NCBI GenBank assembly: GCA_027577415.1
Contig: JANBQS010000343.1
Coordinates: forward strand, 1 to 20,491
Direction: 5' to 3'
Source of the DNA: Coemansia sp. RSA 922
Taxonomy: Eukaryota > Kickxellomycota > Kickxellomycetes > Kickxellales > Kickxellaceae
DNA length: 20,491 bases
A model generated the notes under the pieces. That model was not told the origin of the DNA. It worked only from the letters and a program-made list of their open reading frames with translations, and did no database searches. The position numbers and the translations under genes are program-made. Shown in pieces: positions 8,795 to 16,048 of the stretch. Every line of letters starts with the position of its first letter. The stretch's first letter is position 1.

Positions 8795-9383
8795 GTTGCA
8801 AAACCAAAGGTAGAACCAATTAAACGTGCTGAGAAAAGTAAAAGAGGTGAAGAGAAATTTCGCTTGCTGGAAAATGGTTGGTTTATTGCAAAAGCCAATA
8901 CAGCATTCTTGCGTGTCAAAGGAAAAGAAAACACTTTGTACTTTGCTCAAAGTACAAAGTTCAAAAGCTCTAAGACCAAGCTGCATGCTGCCTTTTTCTT
9001 TTGTAGGTGGGCAAGGATAAAAATTGCATGTTATGCGAAGGAAAAAAGGCTATGTGCAAATTACCTTAATCAAGTCGTCCAAGCAGCAGGCAGCTTGCAT
9101 GAAGAGAGCTCTAAGAATGCACGGCACTAGTAAATATCAGTATCACTAAATAATATATTGAATATATTAAAGCAATTGGAGATATATGTAAATATAATAG
9201 GTCATTAGAATGTGCACTAGCGGGCTATATAAACTTATTAGACACCACATTAGTGTCTGCTGTTTGAGGCCTTTGCACCAAGTGTGTTGCTTAACCAGTG
9301 CTAATAACTGGCGCTGGTGCTCTAGTGTGTTTATAAATGTAGTGTGTATCCCAATAGAAGGAAAGCTAGGTCCAAGCTCCATT
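8795..9383 (-). promoter_or_regulatory. LRR-A promoter and small-C 3' flank
   Basis: 589 bases without a gene. 8917-8960 holds the block shared with the LRR-B promoter. From 9130 to 9230 the sequence is A/T-rich and probably forms the 3' end of small-C. The open frame at 9167-9547 overlaps small-C in another frame and has no recognisable content. Confidence 0.5.
8917..8967 (-). promoter_or_regulatory. LRR promoter block with CAAAG heptads and palindrome, copy A
   Basis: CAAAGGAAAAG followed by ACACTTTGTACTTTG, then CAAAG repeats at 8948 and 8955 and CAAAAG at 8962, stepping by 7 bp. It aligns with 12571-12637 upstream of LRR-B. Positions 8933-8945 (ACTTTGTACTTTG) and 8948-8960 (CAAAGTACAAAGT) form a perfect 13-bp inverted repeat with a 2-base centre. 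It lies 120-170 bases upstream of the LRR-A start. Confidence 0.6.
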
Positions 9384-9719
9384 CTATAGTGGCGGCGGTA
9401 TTTCAAAGTCTTCGCCTGTAGGAGTGAGGTAAAGTACGTTTTTGCCTGTGTTACCATCACCAAATCGATATTGAAACAATACAGGAAAGCTATCAATAAA
9501 TATGGCACTACTTTCTTTGTACTGACCAAGCCTGCCACACCCTTCATCTCTATTCACCAAATGCATTCTCACATCTCTATTCATGCGAATGGAGTTTTCC
9601 TCTAGTTGTCCCAGATACTGACGAAAGGCATAGTAACTCGAGAAGTGTTCCAAATTCACATTGTAGATATTTCCCGATTCATTGTTAATGACTCTTAAAT
9701 GGTTAAGTGGAGCTGACAT
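9384..9719 (-). CDS. Small protein, possible divergent ubiquitin-fold member (small-C)
   Basis: A 111-residue protein without a recognised family. It begins MSAPLNHLRVINNESGNIYNVNL, which reads as two strands joined by a turn, then a helix-like FSSYYAFRQYLGQLEEN, then MHLVNRDEGCGRLGQY and a late strand FPVLFQYRF. That order matches the beta-grasp plan of Ubl-A and Ubl-B. The G-x-x-x-x-(x5-9)-I/V-L-x-V/Y ending can be aligned with theirs with a one- or two-residue insertion. The similarity is weak and judged by eye. Support for a real gene comes from a TATA box 112 bases upstream, from the promoter module shared with both Ubl genes, and from its place between the two LRR genes in the same orientation. 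There is no membrane segment or Cys cluster. Confidence 0.6.
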   Translation of the reverse strand: MSAPLNHLRVINNESGNIYNVNLEHFSSYYAFRQYLGQLEENSIRMNRDVRMHLVNRDEGCGRLGQYKESSAIFIDSFPVLFQYRFGDGNTGKNVLYLTPTGEDFEIPPPL

Positions 9720-9830
9720 CGTAAAGCGCTAAGAGTAATGCTGGTGGTGGTGGCGAACGTTGTGCTTGCTAGTTGTTAGAGATAGGTGATGGGTAGCAAG
9801 TTGTTGGGAAAGTGCAGATGGCCGCATGCC

Positions 9831-9837
9831 TTTTATA
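9831..9837 (-). promoter_or_regulatory. TATA box of small-C
   Basis: TTTTATA on the plus strand reads TATAAAA for the gene, about 112 bases upstream of its ATG. It lies between the arms AAGTGCAG (9810-9817) and CTGCACTT (9862-9869). Confidence 0.6.
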
Positions 9838-9999
9838 TGATTCCGCACCCCCTATTCCCTGCTGCACTTCTTCTGGGATGCCCAAGGGTAAAGTCCCTGT
9901 TTTCCATACCTTGTCTTGAGGCAGTAATGCTTCTGCATGCCTTTCTTTGTCTCAATGCTGGACAATGACTTGGGCTATTTTGGCTAACAGAACAGCCAT

Positions 10000-10034
10000 T
10001 TGAAAGCCCTTTAAAGATCCTTTCAGGCATTGGC
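10000..10034 (-). promoter_or_regulatory. Shared small-gene promoter module, copy C
   Basis: On the minus strand: GCCAAT, then GAAAGGATCTTTAAAGGGC and CTTTCAA. It lies about 290-315 bases upstream of the small-C start and is the closest match to the Ubl-B copy. Confidence 0.55.
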
Positions 10035-10693
10035 CATAAAGACGCTGACTGGAGAAAGTGAATCAATGGGAAGCACCACAAAAGAAAAAGTGCAGCAAAC
10101 TGAGCAATGTATGCAGCAGCTAAGACCTTACAATAGGCAATTAGTGCTTGGTGGGCTTCAGAGGGATGCATTGTGCTCGACAGAGACTTTACGACCAACT
10201 GCTAACTGGAAAGCAAAGGATCCTTTGCCGCTCCCTGTTTCTTATGCATCAAGGCAACTGTCTGCTCTCTTGCTAGTTTGGGGAAAGAAGGGCTTTTGGA
10301 CAAGGGTGCAAAATCTCGAGCGCAGCTCTAGCAAAATTCCAGCTTGTCTGTATTGAATTCTTATACTTTTATGTAGTACATAAGGAAGAGCTCTAGAATC
10401 GACAAGGATGTCAACTGAATTGCTCACAAACGTGTGAGTGTACCAGCGTGACATTGCTAATGGAGCTTAGATGCCTGAGCCACCAGTGTCCAGATGACCT
10501 AGTCATAAACAAGCACAACATATTTTTGCAAAGAAACCACTTGCTTCGTATTGACCACTAAAGTGTCTAGTGGCCATAAACTCTAGCTTGGCTACGTTGA
10601 TGTATCTTCTATTAGTAACTACATATATGTGCTAAGACTAGTTTAGAATCTGGACAAATCCTATATTAAGTAAACTTGAAAGACCCTAATATT

Positions 10694-12391
10694 CTACCAG
10701 TATACTTGCTTGGCAGCAAATGTCTCACTGCCCTCGGGGATACCATCATAGGTAAGGCACTCGAGTTTATCTGCATAGCGACTAAATGGCTCTTCCTTGA
10801 TTGCCTGGTTGATTTCCTCTTGAACAAGCTTTCTTGATCGCGAATTCGCCATAAACCGCGTAAGTCTTGGACATATAGCTGCCAAAAGCATACCACACGT
10901 CGCTAGCTTATCTATTTTAAACTCACCAACAACATCACAATACTTTAACCGATGGCTGAGCATTGGCCATTTACTGGTAACATCATCATATACTTGGGCT
11001 CGACTCATATCCCTGTAATCATAATCCAGTTCCAATCTGTTAACATATAGATGAGCCAGCTGAGGCATTTTCTCTACTAGAGAACACATTGACTTAAAAC
11101 CTACTCGCTCATCTTCAAGCTTTAAATACTCGATGTTTTCCATTGCTGGGCCCTCCAAAAGCTTCTTCAAAGTATCGTGGTAACCAAATGTGCTGGGTAT
11201 CGTTAGCCCCTTTAGACTGTGAGCTATGCTGAAAACATACGGCCAATACTCTTCAGGCCTGTCCCTGACGCCCATCCTATCATTAGTGAAGAAAATCTTA
11301 ACGTGGCGCAAATTTGGATAGTCAAGTCCCAGGAACACATTATGCTTGGCTAGAATTGAAAACTGATAGGCGTTTAATCTAACTCCCACATATTTAAGAG
11401 TTTTGCTAGTGCTTCTGAATAGCACATCGTCGTCAAATGGAAACCCACCCTCAACGGTAAGGTGAGTCAAACTAGGTAGCAACACTTGGGGACACGTCAC
11501 ATAGCTCTCATTACCTGGGGGATACCCCTGATTGAGATTAAGTGTTGTTAATCTAGGGTACTCGACAGGTTTTCCCTTGGCATCCGTGAAGACGTTCAAT
11601 ACATCTAGTCCAGTGTAGACATGCATGTCGAGTACCTTCAAGGTCGCTGCACACTTGTGCACCAACTCAAACGTCTTCTTGGAATAGCAACCTTTCTGCA
11701 TAGTTATTTCAGTGACTACAGAGTGTATGTCTTCAATGTTCCACATGAATTTCATACCTCCTTTCAAGTCAAATGTGGCGCATACTCCACCGAACCTGTC
11801 AAATAAATCCAACACAAATTGCTCAAATTCGCAATTGGTGGCGACAATATCAGCAGTACTGCGTGAGCCTTTCGAGAGTAGGACTCTTGTAACCTCCGAG
11901 AACATTACCAGGAGCTGCTGGTACAGGCTTGGGGTGCTAGCTACGCCACTGGCATCAAACGTCCAGGTCGACTTGTGAAATTCGTTAATGTCAAGCTTCA
12001 ATGTCTTGACCGATGGAAACACCAAAGATGAATACTTTGACTGCGTCAGCATGTGTGCAGCCTTCCCACTGACTAGATCATCCAAAGCTACGTATATCTT
12101 GACTGACTTGATTGCTTGAAGCTCCTCTTCAACTGAAATGAAACCCTCGTCCAGCGGGTGAGTAGAGTTGACTTTACCAAATCCGCTGTTAAAAGCAAGA
12201 GTAAAATTCTTGAAATAGTGCTCCAGTGCTACCTCTCTCCACTCTGGGCCAAAGGAATTAAACAGGTCAGTGCGAAGCATAGCAATGCCTGGGCGAGGAC
12301 CCTTGTTGTCCTCACTGATAGGTATGGCATGCTTGCAAATGCTCTCCAATATGTGCTTTGGCAGCTGACGAAACAGAGAAGTAGACGACAT
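10694..12391 (-). CDS. F-box/LRR-like (RNI-like) protein LRR-B
   Basis: A 565-residue intronless paralogue of LRR-A. The F-box-like start is SLFRQLPKHILESICKHA at residues 5-22, then GPEWREVALEHYFKNF. Leucine-rich units follow, for example LTTLNLN, LTHLTVEG, LRHVKIF, IEYLKLE and LAHLYVNRLEL. The C-terminal ICPRLTRF and EEPFSRYADKLECL motifs are shared with LRR-A and, in altered form, with the partial gene at the right edge. No transmembrane or nucleotide-binding motif is present. An adaptor role in ubiquitin ligation is a family-based guess; binding partners cannot be told from sequence. The ATG at 12389-12391 is supported by alignment with LRR-A and by the shared TTGCAAT bases before it. Confidence 0.87.
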   Translation of the reverse strand: MSSTSLFRQLPKHILESICKHAIPISEDNKGPRPGIAMLRTDLFNSFGPEWREVALEHYFKNFTLAFNSGFGKVNSTHPLDEGFISVEEELQAIKSVKIYVALDDLVSGKAAHMLTQSKYSSLVFPSVKTLKLDINEFHKSTWTFDASGVASTPSLYQQLLVMFSEVTRVLLSKGSRSTADIVATNCEFEQFVLDLFDRFGGVCATFDLKGGMKFMWNIEDIHSVVTEITMQKGCYSKKTFELVHKCAATLKVLDMHVYTGLDVLNVFTDAKGKPVEYPRLTTLNLNQGYPPGNESYVTCPQVLLPSLTHLTVEGGFPFDDDVLFRSTSKTLKYVGVRLNAYQFSILAKHNVFLGLDYPNLRHVKIFFTNDRMGVRDRPEEYWPYVFSIAHSLKGLTIPSTFGYHDTLKKLLEGPAMENIEYLKLEDERVGFKSMCSLVEKMPQLAHLYVNRLELDYDYRDMSRAQVYDDVTSKWPMLSHRLKYCDVVGEFKIDKLATCGMLLAAICPRLTRFMANSRSRKLVQEEINQAIKEEPFSRYADKLECLTYDGIPEGSETFAAKQVYW

Positions 12392-12570
12392 ATTGCAAGA
12401 AAAAGCGTAAGTTGGTATAAGCTGCTAAAAAATATATATATGAGAAACGATAGTAAAGCCAAAAACAACTGTAGAGCGGAGTGGGCAGAAAAAAATGCTT
12501 GCTCTCTTGATGAATGTTTCCCCCCCCCCTCAATTCTCAAAAGCCAACCCTGCGTCATTTTAAGGGGTTT

Positions 12571-12640
12571 CAAAGGAAGAAGACACTGTACTCTGTCCAA
12601 AGCTCAAAGAGCAAAGGGCAAAGGGCAAAGAGCAAAGAGC
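12571..12640 (-). promoter_or_regulatory. LRR promoter block with CAAAG heptads, copy B
   Basis: CAAAGGAAGAAGACACTGTA, then CTCTGTC and six CAAAG units starting at 12598, 12605, 12612, 12619, 12626 and 12633, exactly 7 bp apart. The order matches the LRR-A block. It lies 180-250 bases upstream of the LRR-B start and directly after the second exon of Ubl-B. Confidence 0.65.
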
Positions 12641-12658
12641 ATTCCACCTTTTTCCTTC

Positions 12659-13236
12659 TTAAAAAGAAATTGTAGGAGTACCAATACCCGACGTTCTAAC
12701 GGCTAGAATACTGCCTAATGGCAAACATGTCGTTAGAAATATATTATGTAATATGCGATGATAAACAAAGTTGATAAATTTCACAGAGCTATAACTTGAA
12801 TCCAACTAGTCTACTTACCACACAGGGCACAGGGATGTTGTTCCTCGTCACTGTTGCAATCTGGTTCACTCGCAAGGTCTTTGGAGTCTTCAGCACACTT
12901 GGCTTGCTTACAATAGGTTCCAGTGACACGTAAAATATCGCCATCACTGACTCCATTTTCTTCAAATGAGCGTCCATAATAAAGAGGGCTTGAACAGTCA
13001 CCACTTAAAACCTTCGAAATTGTGTCCATATCAAACAGCAACTCAGCTCCATGCTGGGTACTAACCAACTCGTCTATATCGCGGACCAAAGCATTGCTGA
13101 CAACCTCCATATCATATTCCTTCATTGGTTCTCCGTCTTCGAAGTGGACTTGCAACTTGAACATAAGTTTCTTGCCAGGGGCTTTCTTTGGCCTGTTCAT
13201 TGGTGCTTGAGACGTGGTGCTTTGCGAATATGTCAT
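12659..13236 (-). CDS. Small ubiquitin-fold-like protein (Ubl-B), probably two exons
   Basis: Exon 1 is 12819-13236 and exon 2 is 12659-12714, giving 157 residues. If unspliced, the frame ends at a TAG at 12811 after 141 residues. Residues 24-108 carry the domain shared with Ubl-A: LMFKLQVHFEDGEP, EYDMEVVSNALVRDIDELV, then LLFDMD and YYGRSFEENGVSDGDILRV. The last segment is the usual closing turn and strand of ubiquitin-like folds. The tail is acidic and contains five cysteines, with CALCG at the splice junction. No Gly-Gly terminus is present. The start is the ATG at 13234-13236; the longer open frame to 13461 is leader sequence. It lies upstream of LRR-B in the same orientation and shares its promoter module with Ubl-A and small-C. 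Function is unknown. Confidence 0.7.
12715..12818 (-). other. Predicted intron near the 3' end of Ubl-B
   Basis: The donor is G|GTAAGT at 12818, the branch site TTCTAACGA (CTAAC at 12736-12732) and the acceptor CCATTAG ending at 12715, 18 bases from the branch. Length is 104 bases. The in-frame TAG lies at the seventh to ninth intron bases, so retention ends the protein at once. Confidence 0.7.
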
Positions 13237-13533
13237 GATAATAGTTGGCCAAAAAGAAAAGAGAAATGATAATGTGAATAAAAAAAAATAGTGTAGTGAA
13301 GGAAGCAGAGAGGGGAGCGAGAACAAAAAGTGCTCGTTTTTATCCAGCACTTTTTTCCACGAATATAATTGACTGCGGTTGTAGACAGCAATACTCCATT
13401 TTTCTTTTACTTCAAAAGGGCTTTTAAAGACCTTTCCAATTGCAGTCACACAACCACGCAAGCTGAGTAAAAAAATATATATTCAACCACAGGTTCTCTA
13501 TTAATAAAAAAACCCCCATTGAACAAGTTGCGG
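13237..13533 (-). promoter_or_regulatory. Ubl-B promoter and swd1 3' flank
   Basis: About 300 bases. A 10-bp inverted repeat, AAAAAGTGCT (13325-13334) and AGCACTTTTT (13346-13355), encloses a TATA-like GGATAAAAA on the minus strand about 105 bases from the Ubl-B ATG. The shared small-gene module lies at 13410-13443. Confidence 0.55.
13410..13443 (-). promoter_or_regulatory. Shared small-gene promoter module, copy B
   Basis: On the minus strand: GCAATTGGAAAGGTCTTT then AAAAGCCCTTTTGAAG. It aligns with 10000-10034 over nearly its whole length and with 6961-6995 over the core. Here the CCAAT box is on the opposite strand. Confidence 0.55.
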
Positions 13534-14946
13534 CTACGACTCTTCAACGACATGGCCTTGGTCAACATCCATCGCATGGTCATCTTCAACTGTAGACTGC
13601 ATATCTGCCGTAGGAGGTACAGCTGGCGGCAGGGCATCGGCATCAAACTCAACAACCACAGGAAGTATAAAGCCCTCGTCTTCAGAGTCCGAATCCGAGT
13701 CACTGAAAAGCGGGTCATCCTCAGTAACATCAATAAACACATCCTTATCGTCCTCTCCAGAGCTATCCGATGCGCGTCGTTCCCTCCGAGCGCGATACTC
13801 TGCACAATCAACCACCATTCCCGCACTAGTAGTTACTCGGCGGTCAAACTCATCTTCAGGCTCGACATAGTCAATATTTTCCTCCAACTCTCGAAAACCA
13901 GGCGCAAAGGCATTCCAATTCTGCTGAGGCACACGAGTCCACAAATATATGATCCCAAATGTCGATATAGACGCGTATATAGGCCGCAATGGATGTACAG
14001 CACAGTCTTCGAGCAATTCGTTAGGACCTGTAAGCATTTTAACCAAGCTACTCGTCGCCTTATCCCAGACATACATATTATGCTCGGCTTTGTGGTCAAC
14101 AGCAGCCACTATATAGTCGCCAGATGAACTGAACACTGCTTGTAGCCAGCTCACGCGGTTGACGCTGTCGGTGATTTTGCTGACAACTTTTATAGACGGC
14201 TCGACATCGACCAGCGGCCGCGTTAGAGTATGTGCAGAGTCTGGTAGAACTACTTCGCACACACGAAGAATCCGATCAGATGAGTTGGCGACAATATCCG
14301 TGCCACGCGGATTGCGCGAAATAGTGTTTACCGTGCTAGAGGACAGCTTAATTGAACATACCACGGATTGAGAGGCGACATGCACAGCGTGGATAGCGCC
14401 TTTTGATGTGCCAAAAAATACATGGTTGCCCTTTTTGCCAAAACAACAGCACGTTCCAGCCGCCGCCTTGCTTTTGAGGTCGACATTGTCCACCGCAATC
14501 CTAATAGGATCGATTCGTGGAGGACCAACCTCGCCGTGAATAGTGATCAGGCACGGTGTCTCGCGTGCCGGGCATACGATAAACTGGGCGCTGTTGCGCG
14601 GGTGAATACGCGCTGACACAATCGCCGAATCAAATTCAACCTGTGCTCGTCGTTCGCCGGTCTTTAGGTCCCACATAATGCAAATGCCGGCTTCGTCAAA
14701 CGTCAGTATGTAGCGGCCGCTTCGCGACCAACTGATCCCTGTAAGTGCCGTCTCGCCGTGCTCAAGCCTTCGCATGACGTTTAACGTGTCCATGTCCCAG
14801 ATATAACACTGTCCGTCTGACCTTGCTGTGGCGAGTAATGACCCGTGATGTGAGAACGCGCATTTCACTGCATACTCGTCGTCCAAACAAGCCTCAATGG
14901 CCTCTGGGTACTCTGGCGCAAACGGATCAAGCAACTTCCTGTTCAT
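13534..14946 (-). CDS. swd1: COMPASS subunit Swd1 (RBBP5 family)
   Basis: A 470-residue WD40 protein. The N-terminus MNRKLLDPFAPEYPE matches the MNLxLLxxFxxxYPE start of Swd1/RBBP5. Blades carry DGQCYIWDMDTLNVMRRLEHG, GISWSRSGRYILTFDEAG, IMWDLKTGE, FSSSGDYIVAAVDHKAEHNMYVWDK and HPLRPIYAS. The end of the propeller has the family-specific NWNAFAPGFRELEENIDYVEPEDEFD, which in RBBP5 leads into the segments that contact the methyltransferase and Ash2/Bre2. The last 110 residues are acidic and disordered, with a DSDSDSEDEGF stretch. The protein acts in histone H3 lysine 4 methylation in the nucleus. Length lies between yeast Swd1 and human RBBP5. It is divergent from nse3; the start codons are separated by 236 bases. 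Confidence 0.95.
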   Translation of the reverse strand: MNRKLLDPFAPEYPEAIEACLDDEYAVKCAFSHHGSLLATARSDGQCYIWDMDTLNVMRRLEHGETALTGISWSRSGRYILTFDEAGICIMWDLKTGERRAQVEFDSAIVSARIHPRNSAQFIVCPARETPCLITIHGEVGPPRIDPIRIAVDNVDLKSKAAAGTCCCFGKKGNHVFFGTSKGAIHAVHVASQSVVCSIKLSSSTVNTISRNPRGTDIVANSSDRILRVCEVVLPDSAHTLTRPLVDVEPSIKVVSKITDSVNRVSWLQAVFSSSGDYIVAAVDHKAEHNMYVWDKATSSLVKMLTGPNELLEDCAVHPLRPIYASISTFGIIYLWTRVPQQNWNAFAPGFRELEENIDYVEPEDEFDRRVTTSAGMVVDCAEYRARRERRASDSSGEDDKDVFIDVTEDDPLFSDSDSDSEDEGFILPVVVEFDADALPPAVPPTADMQSTVEDDHAMDVDQGHVVEES

Positions 14947-15182
14947 CCTCTTACAAGCAGAAAAAAATAATGAGAACGCTGCGAAATATTAAAGTACAAA
15001 TTAACGAGAAAGAGAAAAGTGAAATTTGGAAAGAGTTTGCAAGAAAAAATGAACTCCCCTCCAAACAGGACAATAAAAAATAATCACTTTGTGAGATCAG
15101 TGATGTGAGTGTTTTCTTTTGGGCTGTTTAGTTTTTTTGACTTTACTTATTTCTTTAATCCCTAAAATATAATAATTTTGAA
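14947..15182. promoter_or_regulatory. Divergent promoter of swd1 and nse3
   Basis: 236 bases between the two ATGs. The left half is A-rich and the right half, next to nse3, is T-rich. No TATA box is clear. Both genes must be driven from here. Confidence 0.6.
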
Positions 15183-15998
15183 ATGGAAGAGGAAAGCCAG
15201 GCATCTGAGCGCACAGCCACCGACCTAGTACGCTACGCGCTAGCATGCCATGCCTCAGGCAAGCCGATTAGGCGCGAAAACCTAAAGACACACGTACTTG
15301 GCAACACGCCCACACGCAACACACGTCCGCTCCTAGACCGAGCCAACACACTACTCACTCAGAACTTTGGTCTGAAAATGGTCGCCCTCCCCTCTCACGA
15401 AAAGATCCTCACCAACAAGGCTCCAGCAACAACAGCAGCCACCAAATGGGTGCTCCAAAGCACATTACCCGACGCCGCCCGCCAGCGCCTCGAACTAGCT
15501 CAAACAGAGGACCAGCAAGCCATCCTGGGCTTTGCCACCACGGTGCTCAGCCTAGTGTTTGTGAGTAATATGAGCGTCCCCGTAGACCAATTAGTCCTGT
15601 ATGTGCGTAAATTGGGCCCGCCCCAGTGCATTGCCACTGCCGCTGACACTAGAGACACCGCGGAGTATGCGTCCGATGCTCAGATGGAGTCCGCAGCAAG
15701 AGAGGCTATAGGATACTTGTTGCGCCAGGGGTATCTAGACAAAGTTAAGCTGGGCGCCAGCGGAGGCGGTGAACACGGCGCCGAGACTCAGGCCACGCAG
15801 GCCACTCAGCTGCCCACCGACGGCGGCGACCGCCATGACGAAGGTATGATGTATACGTGGGGTCCTAAAGCAAGGACCGAATTCCAGCCCCTCGATATGG
15901 CTCGCTTTATAGCAGCAGCTACTGGCCAGGAGTGCAGCGAGGAGTTCATCAAGACCATCGGCCGCGCATATGGCAGCAACATCACTGCCAGCCAATAG
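15183..15998 (+). CDS. nse3: Smc5-Smc6 complex subunit Nse3 (MAGE domain)
   Basis: A 271-residue protein with a MAGE homology domain. The first winged helix covers about 11-90: DLVRYALACHASGKPIRRENLKTHVL, RPLLDRANTLLTQNFGLKMVALP, then KWVLQSTLP. The second covers about 110-235: ILGFATTVLSLVFVSNMSVPVDQLVLYVRKLG, the EAIGYLLRQGYLDKVK helix and the MYTWGPKARTEF motif at 223-234, the fungal form of the WGPRA signature. A low-complexity loop (residues 192-219, Gly, Gln and Thr rich) is inserted before that motif. Nse3 with Nse1 and Nse4 forms the subcomplex that binds DNA and bridges the Smc5/6 heads in genome repair. At 271 residues it is slightly short for fungal Nse3. It is convergent with vps54, with 50 bases between the stops. 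Confidence 0.92.
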   Translation: MEEESQASERTATDLVRYALACHASGKPIRRENLKTHVLGNTPTRNTRPLLDRANTLLTQNFGLKMVALPSHEKILTNKAPATTAATKWVLQSTLPDAARQRLELAQTEDQQAILGFATTVLSLVFVSNMSVPVDQLVLYVRKLGPPQCIATAADTRDTAEYASDAQMESAAREAIGYLLRQGYLDKVKLGASGGGEHGAETQATQATQLPTDGGDRHDEGMMYTWGPKARTEFQPLDMARFIAAATGQECSEEFIKTIGRAYGSNITASQ

Positions 15999-16028
15999 TC
16001 TCCAATTTGTGTACATTTTGATCCAAAT

Positions 16029-16034
16029 AATAAA
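16029..16034 (+). terminator. Poly(A) signal of nse3
   Basis: AATAAA lies 30 bases past the stop and 15 bases before the end of the convergent vps54 gene, so the transcripts probably overlap at their 3' ends. Confidence 0.65.
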
Positions 16035-16048
16035 AAAAGGTATTTCTC

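Larger units (their letters stand above)
9720..10693 (-). promoter_or_regulatory. Small-C promoter and LRR-B 3' flank (974-base gap)
   Basis: The left half holds a TATA box, an inverted repeat and the small-gene module, all oriented for small-C. From about 10050 to 10690 I see no reading frame that resembles the neighbouring families; the frames at 9833-10198 and 10242-10454 (minus) and 10030-10356 (plus) contradict one another. The right end should contain the LRR-B 3' UTR, without a canonical AATAAA. Confidence 0.5.

Noticed and set aside
8795..8986. 64-residue N-terminal extension of LRR-A
   Set aside because: No counterpart in LRR-B, overlap with the conserved promoter block, and a better-supported ATG at 8794.
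9167..9547. 126-residue minus-strand frame overlapping small-C
   Set aside because: It overlaps the better-supported small-C frame and reads into the A/T-rich 3' flank.
9833..10198. 121-residue minus-strand frame upstream of small-C
   Set aside because: It covers the TATA box and promoter module of small-C and has no protein-family features.
13519..14127. 202-residue plus-strand frame opposite swd1
   Set aside because: Antisense shadow of the acidic swd1 C-terminus, giving an Arg-rich artefact.
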